Source: Endozoicomonas euniceicola (GTDB lineage Bacteria > Pseudomonadota > Gammaproteobacteria > Pseudomonadales > Endozoicomonadaceae). From it: 64,000 nucleotides of DNA. The translations under genes and the position numbers were made by a program. The notes beneath the pieces are model-generated. The model ran no database searches. It was given only the letters and a program-made list of their open reading frames with translations, and was not told the DNA's origin. The stretch spans positions 5,085,001 through 5,149,000 of the forward strand of contig NZ_CP103300.1 of the NCBI RefSeq assembly GCF_025562755.1, read 5' to 3'. Shown piece after piece: positions 7,208 to 15,185 of this stretch (positions within the stretch are counted from its first letter, which is position 1; every line of letters starts with the position of its first letter).

Positions 7208-9226
7208 ATGAAAAGAAAGTGGAATGATGTCATGAATAGAGCTGAGTCTGATGTAAATAATAATACTTGTAATACTTGCTTGATGCCTCTGTCCGAAGAA
7301 CCTGAGGACATCCCTGGATCAGCTTCATACAAAGGGGTTGTCGTTACCCGTTGTCAGCATACCATGCATGCTAAATGTATTGGTGTATGGCTGGATATGC
7401 AATCTGACCACACTTCCGTCGCAAATAGACAATGTAGTTTTTGCAGGCAACCAGCCGTTCCATTATTTGCCCTGAATAGAAATAGCAACGAACCTTGCGA
7501 GTTTAAATCTGAATATGGTGAAAAATGGCCTTTATCGGTCTGCAGGCGGGGTAAACTTGATGTCTTGCAGAAAACCTTGCAAGAAAATCCCGGGATGGTC
7601 AAACAAACTTTCTATTCCGAGGCGTTGGGAGAAGATACATCTCTGCTCATGTATGCGGCATCAATGGGCTATACCAACATTGCTCAGCTGCTGATCCGTA
7701 TGGGGGGGGAGGTAAATAAACGGCACAATAACGGCGAAACACCCCTCACTCAGGCTGTAAACAAAGGGCACCACTACCTGGCCAGGGAGCTTATCAGGGC
7801 AGGAGGCAAATTTAACATCCTGCTCCCCGAACAATTAGAAACCTTTAAGACAGCGCTCAAAAATAAACACCGATACGTGTTTGACGGGCTAGTTCCTGAT
7901 GACTCCAATGGAGATGCTCTTAAAAATATGCTGCTGGAAGCTGTAATAAATATTCGTCCCAATGAGGTTCCTATGTTGATGGAAAAAGTGGATCGTGTTG
8001 ATTTCTCCTATGCGGGAACGGGTGGATACACATCAACACCCCTTCACACAGCGGTTTGGGTGGGTGAAGAAACCACTGTTTCAATACTGGCCCAAAAAGT
8101 GAAAAATTTTGATGCGATTGATGGCAGTGGCCGCACGGCCTTGCAGTTGGCGGTCTCGAAAGGCTTTAGTATGGTTCAAATATTCGACAAATTTCCTGCA
8201 AACAAGAAGAATCTGACGGGTGCACTGAGGCTTGCTGCCAATAATCCGGATGAACGTATATTTAATCTACTGTTTGAAAAGCTTAAAAAAATCGATGGAG
8301 AATATTCTCTGGATTCGGTTATCTTCGAAGCAGCCCGCAGCAATAATATAAAGGTGGTTCAAACTCTTTGCAAAGAGGTTAGTCCGGATACAGTAAATTA
8401 CGTAGAGCCGCAATATGAGTTCTCCACTCTGACCACGGCGGTATTTGAAAAAAATGTAAAGATCGTTGAGGCGCTTTTGAGTATAAAGGGAAAGGAAGGT
8501 GCTAATTTTAACATTCAACAGTCGAGTGGGCAGAGCCAGCGCACAATGCGCCTGGCTTGCCAGAAAGGCAATTTGGAAATAGTTGAACTTCTCGTAAAAT
8601 CGGGATTCAGCGTTAACAGCCCCTCCGGAACTGATTTTCCTCCACTGTACAATGCGGCTCAATCAGGGAATGTCAGTCTAGTTGACTTTCTGCTTAGAAA
8701 TGGGGCTGAAATAGACATTCAATGTATTAACGATTCAACTGCCCTGATCTTCTCTGCCCGGCATGGCATTCCCGGTGTGGTTGAACGGCTGCTGAAAGCA
8801 GGTGCAAATCACAAATTGCAAACAGCGGACGGTAATACTGCCCTGCATGTCGCCAGTCGGGAAGGTCATCTTGAGGTGGTCGAAAAGCTACTGCGCGCAA
8901 ATGCGGATCACAGCTTGAAAAATAAAGACGAATGTACTGCCCTGCACCTTGCTGCTGAGAGAGGCCACACTGAGGTGGTTAAATGGTTGCTGGAGGCAGG
9001 TGCGGATTGTGAGCTGAAAGACAAAGGCGGTAATACTGCCCTGCACATTGCCAGTGTGAAAGGGAATACTGAAATAGTCGATCAATTGCTGGCAAGGGGA
9101 GCAGGTCGTTATCACCGGAATGGAGGTGGGGCTACCGCCCTTGAGCTTGCATGCGCAAGGGGACACAAAGAGGTTATGGAAAAGTTTCAGGATCACGGTA
9201 GCTATTTCATGGAAACCTTGGTTTGA
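7208..9226 (+). CDS. RING-H2 finger plus ankyrin-repeat protein, putative ubiquitin-ligase effector
   Basis: About 672 residues. Residues ~21-75 carry CNTC, then CQHTMHAKC and CSFC: a complete C-x2-C / C-x-H-x2-H-x2-C / C-x2-C RING-H2 ligand set, the zinc-binding fold of eukaryotic E3 ubiquitin ligases. The rest is made of ankyrin repeats, weak at ~135-480 and very clear at ~480-660 (NTALHVASREGHLEVVEKLL and three similar units). Bacteria lack ubiquitin, so a host-targeted role is inferred; no signal peptide is seen, so a secretion system would be needed. The frame opens at a TTG at 7172; ATG 7208 or 7232 are more likely starts, neither with a strong ribosome site. Confidence 0.85.
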   Translation: MKRKWNDVMNRAESDVNNNTCNTCLMPLSEEPEDIPGSASYKGVVVTRCQHTMHAKCIGVWLDMQSDHTSVANRQCSFCRQPAVPLFALNRNSNEPCEFKSEYGEKWPLSVCRRGKLDVLQKTLQENPGMVKQTFYSEALGEDTSLLMYAASMGYTNIAQLLIRMGGEVNKRHNNGETPLTQAVNKGHHYLARELIRAGGKFNILLPEQLETFKTALKNKHRYVFDGLVPDDSNGDALKNMLLEAVINIRPNEVPMLMEKVDRVDFSYAGTGGYTSTPLHTAVWVGEETTVSILAQKVKNFDAIDGSGRTALQLAVSKGFSMVQIFDKFPANKKNLTGALRLAANNPDERIFNLLFEKLKKIDGEYSLDSVIFEAARSNNIKVVQTLCKEVSPDTVNYVEPQYEFSTLTTAVFEKNVKIVEALLSIKGKEGANFNIQQSSGQSQRTMRLACQKGNLEIVELLVKSGFSVNSPSGTDFPPLYNAAQSGNVSLVDFLLRNGAEIDIQCINDSTALIFSARHGIPGVVERLLKAGANHKLQTADGNTALHVASREGHLEVVEKLLRANADHSLKNKDECTALHLAAERGHTEVVKWLLEAGADCELKDKGGNTALHIASVKGNTEIVDQLLARGAGRYHRNGGGATALELACARGHKEVMEKFQDHGSYFMETLV

Positions 9227-9532
9227 CTTTTCACTGTGCCCTGAGGGCATACGGAAGCTATCACCAGCCCCTTTAAAACAGGATGTAGGATATTTCTTAC
9301 AGTAAATGCCGCAATCTGCCTATAGCTGGCGCTGTCCCGCTGTTGTTATCTTGTAAATGCAAGGACAGCACTTATCACAAGGACGTGATACAACCTGCCA
9401 GGGATTTGGCGGGTTATTTTTCCCGCCAGCCAACATTGCAAAAGCTTCTTATTTCTGATGAACTTTATGGCGACTGACTGATCGCTGTATTCAAATAATT
9501 ACTTCAATAAATGGTTTATCGAAAAAGATTTT
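9227..9532. other. Intergenic stretch, one weak hairpin
   Basis: No open frame or RNA gene recognised. A 7-bp hairpin TGGCGGG / CCCGCCA at 9407-9428, with a T-rich loop, is the only clear structure and may end the RING-ankyrin transcript. Confidence 0.5.
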
Positions 9533-10063
9533 ATGTACCCTCTTATACGTCTATTGACGTCCAGTATTAAAGCCAGATTATCTTCATCCATTTCTATCAA
9601 TGACCCTTGTGAGACGACTTTCCGTTGTCGCCCATGGGATCTGGACATGTTTATGGAAGTCAATAATGGTCGTATGCTGACTTTGTATGATATTGGCCGG
9701 TTCGATTTGTCGATTCGTTGCGGTTTGTCTGGAGTTCTGCGTCGCAACCGGTGGGGGTTTGCGGTGGCGGGCAGCTCTGTGCGTTACCGGCGGCGGGTCA
9801 GAATGTTTGACCGGGTCACCCTGCGTACTCAACTGGTTGGGATGGATGACCGATGGAGCTACATTGCCCAGTCTATGTGGGTTAAGGGGCAACCCGTTTC
9901 GTCAGTATTGCTGCGCACAACGGTGACCAGTAAAAACGGGAGTGTTCCGACTCAGAAAGTTCTGGAGGAGATGGGGCTGGAGCAATGGCAGACAGAACTG
10001 CCTGAATGGGTCAGAGCCTGGACTGACGGGGATGAACAGCGACCCTGGCCACCCGAGCCTTAA
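9533..10063 (+). CDS. Thioesterase-like (hot-dog fold, 4HBT-type) protein
   Basis: 176 residues resembling bacterial acyl-CoA thioesterase-like proteins related to THEM6. Seen: a hot-dog opening with TTFRCRPWDLDMFMEVNNGRM, where D-x-D-x-F-x-E-x-N-N-G-R is the family signature around the substrate helix, then beta strands RYRRRVRMFDRVTLRTQLVG. The usual W-x-D-x-D-x-N-x-H-x-N catalytic residues are not fully kept, so activity is uncertain. It precedes sseA by ~80 bases on the same strand. Confidence 0.7.
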   Translation: MYPLIRLLTSSIKARLSSSISINDPCETTFRCRPWDLDMFMEVNNGRMLTLYDIGRFDLSIRCGLSGVLRRNRWGFAVAGSSVRYRRRVRMFDRVTLRTQLVGMDDRWSYIAQSMWVKGQPVSSVLLRTTVTSKNGSVPTQKVLEEMGLEQWQTELPEWVRAWTDGDEQRPWPPEP

Positions 10064-10144
10064 GTTGACCAGGCAGAGGCGTCGTTGTTGTGCTATTCCT
10101 GCTCGTGATATTCTCTTACTAATCTTGCATTCAATGGGATACTT

Positions 10145-10996
10145 ATGTCGCCACTCATAGAGCCAGAAGTTCTGGCTACGCTGCTCAATGATGAGCGCAT
10201 TGTCATCATTGATGCCCGTTACAATCTTTCCAAGCCCTTTGCGGGACATGCCCTCTATAACCAGAATCATTTGCCGGGTGCCTTTTATGCCCACCTGGAA
10301 GATGATCTTTCAGGTACCATTATTCCCGGTAAAACTGGACGACACCCGCTACCTGAACCTGATGTTTTTGCAGTGCGGGTTCGATTCTGGGGGATAGACG
10401 ACGATGCTCACGTTGTCGTGTATGACGATGGCAGTCATGCCATGGCAGCAAGAGCCTGGTGGCAGTTACGCTGGATCGGTGTAAAGCATGTCAGTGTTCT
10501 TCATGGTGGTTTTAAAGCCTGGCTTGCAGGCCGGTATCCACTGACTTCAGAACGGCCAGAGATTCGCTTTAGTCACTTTATCAGCCATTTGCACGATGAA
10601 GAGACCGTCTCAGCACAGGACATACTCAACCAGCTGGATGAACCTCGCTTCAGGCTGGTGGATGCACGTTCCTATGAGCGTTTTGCGGGAGAGTCTGAGC
10701 CTATTGATGCCAGAGCCGGTCATATTCCGGGGGCTCTTTGCCATCCGTTTTCAGAGAATATGGATGATGACGGACGGTTTCTTGCAGCCGATAGACTCCG
10801 ACAGACTTTTAACGCTTTATTACCTTCTGACCTGAAGCCCGTCTTCTATTGTGGCTCAGGCGTTACGGCGTGCCATAATCTTTTGGCTATGGAGTATGCC
10901 GGGTTACCGGGAGCGAAGCTTTATCCGGGATCATGGAGTGAATGGATAACCGATGGAACTCGTCCGGTTGCAGTGGTCGATAGACATCAGGGATAA
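10145..10996 (+). CDS. sseA: 3-mercaptopyruvate sulfurtransferase (tandem rhodanese)
   Basis: 283 residues made of two rhodanese domains. The first (~1-140) is the non-catalytic copy with DARYNLSKP and VVVYDDGSHAMAARAWW; the second has DARSYERFAGESEP and the catalytic loop CGSGVTAC, where CGSGVT is the mercaptopyruvate-type loop (thiosulfate-type enzymes have CRKGVT). It transfers sulfur from 3-mercaptopyruvate to thiol acceptors or cyanide. Length and domain order are standard. A strong 14-bp hairpin follows. Confidence 0.93.
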   Translation: MSPLIEPEVLATLLNDERIVIIDARYNLSKPFAGHALYNQNHLPGAFYAHLEDDLSGTIIPGKTGRHPLPEPDVFAVRVRFWGIDDDAHVVVYDDGSHAMAARAWWQLRWIGVKHVSVLHGGFKAWLAGRYPLTSERPEIRFSHFISHLHDEETVSAQDILNQLDEPRFRLVDARSYERFAGESEPIDARAGHIPGALCHPFSENMDDDGRFLAADRLRQTFNALLPSDLKPVFYCGSGVTACHNLLAMEYAGLPGAKLYPGSWSEWITDGTRPVAVVDRHQG

Positions 10997-11009
10997 GCAT
11001 CTCTGATGC

Positions 11010-11047
11010 CCGTAAGCCTGTCGGACTTATGTTCGACAGGCTTACGG
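11010..11047. terminator. Terminator hairpin between sseA and the ACT-like gene
   Basis: A perfect 14-bp stem (CCGTAAGCCTGTCG / CGACAGGCTTACGG) with a ten-base loop between two convergent genes. There is no T tract on the plus strand. Confidence 0.75.
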
Positions 11048-11052
11048 AGGGG

Positions 11053-11289
11053 TTATTGCCGCAGTGGTGTCAGTTCACGGATTTCTTTTTCACCCGCCAG
11101 CTTCATGATGATCTGATCCTGAGTCTGAAAACCGGAAATACACATTTCTACTTCATAATGGTCACGATCGATATTCTTTTCTGCTGAGAAATGACTGATT
11201 TTCAACTCATAGCTGGTATCGGAGTGAAGAACCTTTTCCAGGTTGGCAAGGCTGCCTGTGGTGACCAGTCTCAGTTTCAGATAACTCAC
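11053..11289 (-). CDS. Small ACT-like protein, possible IlvM-type regulatory subunit
   Basis: 78 residues starting at GTG 11289 with AGGA nine bases upstream. The pattern strand (YLKLRLV), helix (LANLEKVL), strands (YELKISHFSAEKN, YEVEMCIS), helix (QIIMKLAGEKEIREL) fits a single ACT domain and resembles E. coli IlvM in length and layout (LERVL there, LEKVL here). IlvM is the small subunit of acetolactate synthase II. Support comes from the ilv-like attenuator on the same strand ~200 bases upstream. Odd: no ilvG lies between the attenuator and this gene. Assignment by shape and context only. Confidence 0.55.
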   Translation of the reverse strand: MSYLKLRLVTTGSLANLEKVLHSDTSYELKISHFSAEKNIDRDHYEVEMCISGFQTQDQIIMKLAGEKEIRELTPLRQ

Positions 11290-11440
11290 TGTCTTGTCCT
11301 TTTTCGCTCATGGCTGTTGCTGTAAAAATGCTGCTATTCAGGCTTTGTGGCACTGGGCTGCTTTCAGTAACGGCATTTTCTGCTCATGGTTGATGGTTAA
11401 CTTTGACCTGTTCCCTTGCTGTGAACGTCAGCAAGAGGCT

Positions 11441-11498
11441 TTTACCTCAAAAAAAATTACCCAAAAAAGTTTACCCAAAAAAGTTTACCCAAAAAAAA
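11441..11498. repeat. 14-bp A-rich tandem repeats
   Basis: TTACCCAAAAAAGT occurs at 11457-11470 and 11471-11484, with a third copy ending in A's at 11485-11498 and a degenerate fourth just before. On the minus strand these give T-rich tracts right after the attenuator hairpin, so the T tract of the terminator is the first repeat end. Confidence 0.8.
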
Positions 11499-11526
11499 GC
11501 CCCCGGATCGTTGTTGATGCGGGGGC
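11491..11526 (-). terminator. Attenuator terminator, ilv-like
   Basis: On the minus strand GCCCCCG and CGGGGGC pair around a 14-base loop and are followed by eight T's. The layout (CCCCCGCA, short loop, CCGGGGG, T tract) closely resembles the E. coli ilvGMEDA attenuator as I recall it. The upstream segment GTGCGGGG (minus strand, within the leader ORF) can pair with the 5' arm CCCCCGCA to form a competing antiterminator. Confidence 0.75.
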
Positions 11527-11544
11527 CTGTGCTTTGCTTTTCAG

Positions 11545-11622
11545 CTATCCGCAACAGACCCCGCACCGCATAATCATGGTGCGTTTCATTGTGGTTCTGA
11601 TCATAGATAGAGAGAGAATCAT
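11545..11622 (-). CDS. Putative leader peptide of the attenuator
   Basis: A 25-codon ORF beginning MILSLSMIRTT and ending MRCGVCCG, whose stop lies 18 bases before the terminator hairpin. It contains three Ile, two Leu, one Val, three Thr, five Met and three Cys, so it is not a pure run of branched-chain codons. Inside it the plus-strand bases 11562-11567 and 11578-11583 form a 6-bp hairpin (CGCACC / GGTGCG) that would be the 1:2 pause structure. No clear ribosome site. Too short for ordinary gene calling; identified from the RNA structure. Confidence 0.55.
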   Translation of the reverse strand: MILSLSMIRTTMKRTMIMRCGVCCG

Positions 11623-11871
11623 GTTAGGTAAAACTATCTAGCTGAATTCGTTATGTACTATATAACAGCGATTTTCTGCTGTGTAAAGCACGGATTTGAA
11701 ATGGCTACTTTATCGGTCTTTTTCTGTGCGAATCCGTGAGCCTGTCGGTTTATATTATCATCGATGTTTACTTGTGGAATTGCAGAAATGTTTACGTATA
11801 AGGCGCAGCTTTGTTCGTATATCTGTTGTACTATTCCCGGTTGAGTAAGAATAGATTCATGAGAGAAGTGA

Positions 11872-13233
11872 ATGAAGCAGTGGAATATTGACAGCTGGAG
11901 AGAGATGCCAGTCATTCAGTTGCCAGAGTATCCGGACAAGGCCCATCTGCAGCAGGTTGAAAATCGCCTGCATAAAATGCCACCCCTGGTGTTTGCGGGT
12001 GAGGTGCGGGAATTACGCAAACGACTGGCTCAGGCCACAGAGGGTAATGCCTTCCTGCTGCAAGGCGGGGACTGCGCTGAAAGTTTTCTGGAGTTCAGTG
12101 CCGTCAATATCCGTGACACCTTCAAAGTACTGATGCAAATGGCAGTGGTTCTGACCTTCGGTGCCAGTTCGCCAGTGATCAAGGTTGGCCGGGTAGCGGG
12201 GCAGTTTGCCAAACCGCGCACATCCGGAACAGAAACCATAAATGGTCTGGAACTGCCTATCTATCGTGGCGATATTATCAACGCCATGGACTTTACGGCG
12301 GAGAGTCGCACACCTGACCCGGAACGTATGTTGATGGCCTACCATCAGTCAGCTTCTACCCTGAATCTGCTGCGTGCTTTTGCTCAGGGTGGCCTGGCCT
12401 CTCTTGAACAGGTACATGCCTGGAACCTGGATTTTGTGGCGAACAGTCCGCAATCAGAACAATACTCACACCTTGCTGACCGGATTGATGAAGCGCTGGA
12501 CTTTATGAAAGCCTGTGGCATTACCGCAGAGCATTCAGCTGCTATCAGTGAAACCGATTTTTATACTTCCCATGAGTCCTTGTTGCTGCCTTATGAACAG
12601 GCGCTGACTCGTCGGGATAGCCTGACAGGTGACTGGTATGACTGCTCTGCCCACATGCTGTGGATAGGCGACCGCACCCGTCAGGTGGATGGTGCGCACG
12701 TTGAATTTGCCAGAGGTATCCATAACCCGATTGGCCTGAAAGCGGGACCCACCCTGCCACCGGAAGATTTAGTTCGTCTGATTGATCTTCTGAACCCGGA
12801 GAATGAAGCCGGTCGTCTGAATGTCATTGTGCGTATGGGCGCTGATAACGTTGAGAAAGGGCTACCTGACCTGATTCGGGCTGTTGAGCGCGAGGGTAAA
12901 AAAGTGTTGTGGAGCTGTGACCCAATGCACGGCAATACCATCAAGGCTGATAATGGTTATAAAACCCGTGAAGTTTCAAAAATTCTGAGTGAGGTGAAAC
13001 AGTTCTTTGAAGTCCACCGTGCGGAAGGCACCTATGCGGGTGGTGTCCATTTTGAAATGACAGGCCAGAACGTCACAGAGTGTATTGGTGGAGCCCGTCC
13101 GGTAACGGTCGACAGCCTGGGCAACCGCTACCATACCCATTGTGATCCTCGTTTGAATGCAGATCAGGCGCTGGAGCTGGCCTACCTGATTGCAGAAACA
13201 ATGAAGAATTGTCGCAAATTGAGCAATAAGTGA
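11872..13233 (+). CDS. Class II DAHP synthase (3-deoxy-7-phosphoheptulonate synthase)
   Basis: First enzyme of the shikimate pathway, joining PEP and erythrose-4-phosphate. 453 residues, the length of the plant/Mycobacterium-type class II enzymes rather than the ~350-residue E. coli AroF/G/H. Seen: LQGGDCAESF (metal-binding Cys), KVGRVAGQFAKPR, the RTRQVDGAHVEF segment, KAGPTLPPED, WSCDPMHGNT and GGVHFEMTGQNVTECIGG with late metal ligands. The start is the ATG at 11872 after GAGAGAAG. No leader attenuator on this strand; the one upstream faces the other way. The macrodomain gene starts seven bases after the stop. Confidence 0.93.
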   Translation: MKQWNIDSWREMPVIQLPEYPDKAHLQQVENRLHKMPPLVFAGEVRELRKRLAQATEGNAFLLQGGDCAESFLEFSAVNIRDTFKVLMQMAVVLTFGASSPVIKVGRVAGQFAKPRTSGTETINGLELPIYRGDIINAMDFTAESRTPDPERMLMAYHQSASTLNLLRAFAQGGLASLEQVHAWNLDFVANSPQSEQYSHLADRIDEALDFMKACGITAEHSAAISETDFYTSHESLLLPYEQALTRRDSLTGDWYDCSAHMLWIGDRTRQVDGAHVEFARGIHNPIGLKAGPTLPPEDLVRLIDLLNPENEAGRLNVIVRMGADNVEKGLPDLIRAVEREGKKVLWSCDPMHGNTIKADNGYKTREVSKILSEVKQFFEVHRAEGTYAGGVHFEMTGQNVTECIGGARPVTVDSLGNRYHTHCDPRLNADQALELAYLIAETMKNCRKLSNK

Positions 13234-13239
13234 ACAGTG

Positions 13240-13767
13240 ATGATTAAAGGTCGGATCAAAGTTGTACAGGGCGATATCACCAAAATCGCTGTCGATGGCA
13301 TAGTCAATGCTGCCAACAGCCGTCTGGCTGGTGGCGGCGGGGTGGATGGAGCCATCCATCGTGCGGCAGGGGCTGAACAACTGCAACAAGCCTGCCGGGA
13401 ATACGACGGCTGCCCTACAGGGCAGGTGCGGGCGACGCCGGCCTTTAATCTTTCTGCAAAAAGAATCCTGCATACGGTTGGCCCTGTGTGGCAGGGCGGT
13501 GAAGCAGGCGAAGCCGGGTTGCTTCGCTCCTGTTATCAAAAGGCACTGGAACTGGCTGATCAGGAACAACTGGCCAGCCTTGCGTTTCCTGCGATTAGTT
13601 GTGGTGTCTATGGTTATCCCCACGAAGAAGCGGCTCATATTGCTATCACGACCGTTGCTCAGTGGTTAAAAGAGTCTCCTTGTCCTGAAGAGGTTTTATT
13701 TGTTCTGTTTGATCAGCCACTGACTGATATTTATCGTCGTCTTTTACATGAAATTGTCCAGAGCTAG
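13240..13767 (+). CDS. ymdB: Macrodomain protein, O-acetyl-ADP-ribose deacetylase type
   Basis: 175 residues forming a single macrodomain. Seen: VVQGDITKIAVDGIVNAANSRLAGGGGVDGAIHRAAG, where the N-A-A-N and GGGGVDGAIH stretches are the ADP-ribose pocket of MacroD/YmdB enzymes; then LHTVGPVW and AFPAISCGVYGYP. It removes ADP-ribose or acetyl groups from ADP-ribosylated or acetylated substrates. An in-frame GTG lies one codon upstream. Its position seven bases after the DAHP synthase stop suggests co-transcription. Confidence 0.92.
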   Translation: MIKGRIKVVQGDITKIAVDGIVNAANSRLAGGGGVDGAIHRAAGAEQLQQACREYDGCPTGQVRATPAFNLSAKRILHTVGPVWQGGEAGEAGLLRSCYQKALELADQEQLASLAFPAISCGVYGYPHEEAAHIAITTVAQWLKESPCPEEVLFVLFDQPLTDIYRRLLHEIVQS

Positions 13768-13781
13768 CTTGGCTGTAGGGA

Positions 13782-13809
13782 TTGACAGTGATAATCAAGT
13801 CGCTAGAAT
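13782..13809 (+). promoter_or_regulatory. Promoter of tRNA-Pro(CGG)
   Basis: TTGACA (13782-13787), 16-base spacer, TAGAAT (13804-13809), ending 18 bases before the mature tRNA 5' end. A near-consensus sigma-70 promoter. Confidence 0.8.
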
Positions 13810-13827
13810 GAACCAGAAAATGATACT

Positions 13828-13904
13828 CGGCGTGTAGCGCAGCCTGGTAGCGCATTTCGTTCGGGACGAAAGGGTCGGAGGTTCGAATCCTCTCACGCCG
13901 ACCA
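13828..13904 (+). tRNA. tRNA-Pro(CGG)
   Basis: 77-base cloverleaf with acceptor stem CGGCGTG / CACGCCG, anticodon loop TTCGGGA (anticodon CGG), T arm GGTTCGAATCC and an encoded CCA. Very similar to E. coli proK. The truncated integrase just downstream suggests this tRNA was an integration site. Confidence 0.97.
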
Positions 13905-14105
13905 TATTCCCCTCCACAGACATCCAGTCAAGTTCATAAACCCTTACTCTCACAAGCTCTTCAGCTATTCTTTGTCCACCAGGGTTCCACTAAATCTATC
14001 ACCATCCGGGCATTTTTGAGGGTACTTTTGAGGGTACTTTTGCTTTCTTTCAAAGCAGGAACCTCATGGTACTATCAAAAGTACCCTCAACATCCGGTTC
14101 AGCCC

Positions 14106-14367
14106 ATGTCTCTCAACGCCTCCCAGACAAAGAATGTTCAACCGAAAGAGAAAGACTTCAAGCTTGCTGATGAAAAAGGCATGTTTTTGCTGGTCAAACC
14201 AACAGGCCGAAAATACTGGCGAATGCAGTATCGTTTTGCCGGAAAACAAAAAACCCTTGCATTGGGGGTGTACCCGGAAGTGAGCCTGAAAGAAGCCAGG
14301 GAAAAGCGGGATGAAGCCCGTAAGTTACTGAGTGATCATATTGACCCAAGCTCTCACAAGCTATCAA
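14106..14367 (+). pseudogene. Truncated tRNA-associated integrase (Arm/DUF4102 N-terminal domain)
   Basis: About 87 residues of a phage/island tyrosine integrase from ATG 14106: LADEKGMFLLVKPTGRKYWRMQYRFAGKQKTLALGVYPEVSLKEAREKR is split here into the typical arm-binding strands (LLVKPTGRKYW, YRFAGKQKTLALG, YPEVSLKEAREKRDEARKLL). The catalytic domain is missing because an IS1380-like end starts at 14368. It sits ~200 bases after tRNA-Pro(CGG) in the same direction, the classic place for an island integrase. Confidence 0.85.
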
Positions 14368-14594
14368 CCTAAATTCAGCGGTTAACCCCTGAGCTAAATT
14401 CTAACCCTCAACAATATTGAGGGCTCGAAGATGGTTCGACCACCAAAACCCACTCCCCCAAAGGGTGAGTTGTCTGAAATGGAAAAAGATCCCTTATCCG
14501 TCAAACTCGAAGTCGATTCTTTCGACGGTAAAATTCATGTCGAGTGGGAGCCTGAAGCATCGGTCACCCCAATGGGACAGCTTCCTTTTTTTAT
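14368..14594 (+). mobile_element. IS1380-like element fragment A
   Basis: Starts with the IS end CCTAAATTCAGC and encodes the first ~55 residues of the same transposase found intact at 15268-16821 (MVRPPKPTPPKGELSEM...). The coding part is cut at 14594 by insertion of an ISL3 element; the continuation of the IS1380 sequence (ACAGTTTTTAAAA) reappears at 17683-17695 on the far side. It differs slightly from the other copies, for example Glu for Lys in MEKDPL, so it is an older copy. Confidence 0.85.
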
Positions 14595-15185
14595 GCCTCG
14601 TCAGTAAAATCTGTGGGCAGTTTCTGGTTCAGGTAGTTTGCCAAGCGCATGATATAGGGCGATTTCTGCACATCTGTAGGTTCTGAATCCATACGATTTT
14701 CTCGTAGTGAGTTTTATCTTGGTATTCAGACCCTCAACAATTCCGCTGGAAAACGCCTTTTTTGCCCTGAACCAGTTCAGAATAAGTGGCTTATGTCGTC
14801 GAATAGTTTTGACCACCTTCTTCATTGGATCTATCTTTGACCGCATGACTCTTGTACACCAACGATCCAGATATTTTCCTGCCCAATGTGGTGAAATGTA
14901 ATCCCAGAACACCTGAAATTCCTCTTTAAGCAGGTAAGCTCTGACACTTTTCAGGTTGTACTGGAGTACTGTGTTTAACTTGATCTCTTCTTTCTCTGTC
15001 AGATTTTCTTTTCTCTTGAGCAGGCACCAGCGAGTTTTTTTCAGAACAGGTTCATATCCGTCTGCCTGAAGTTGTTTGTGCTCTGATGCCCTGACTTCAT
15101 CAATGGCTTTGTTTAGCATGGCAACGATATGGAAGCGATCCAGAATATGCAGTGCCTGGCAGGCAAACTCCGCAATCGCCTTCAC

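Noticed and set aside
11294..11641. A 115-codon plus-strand ORF between the ACT-like gene and DAHP synthase
   Set aside because: It runs across the attenuator and A-rich repeats on the opposite strand, with Lys runs made by the repeats and no ribosome site.
11872..13233. Regulation of DAHP synthase by the upstream attenuator
   Set aside because: The T tract, leader ORF and hairpins only work on the minus strand, pointing away from this gene.
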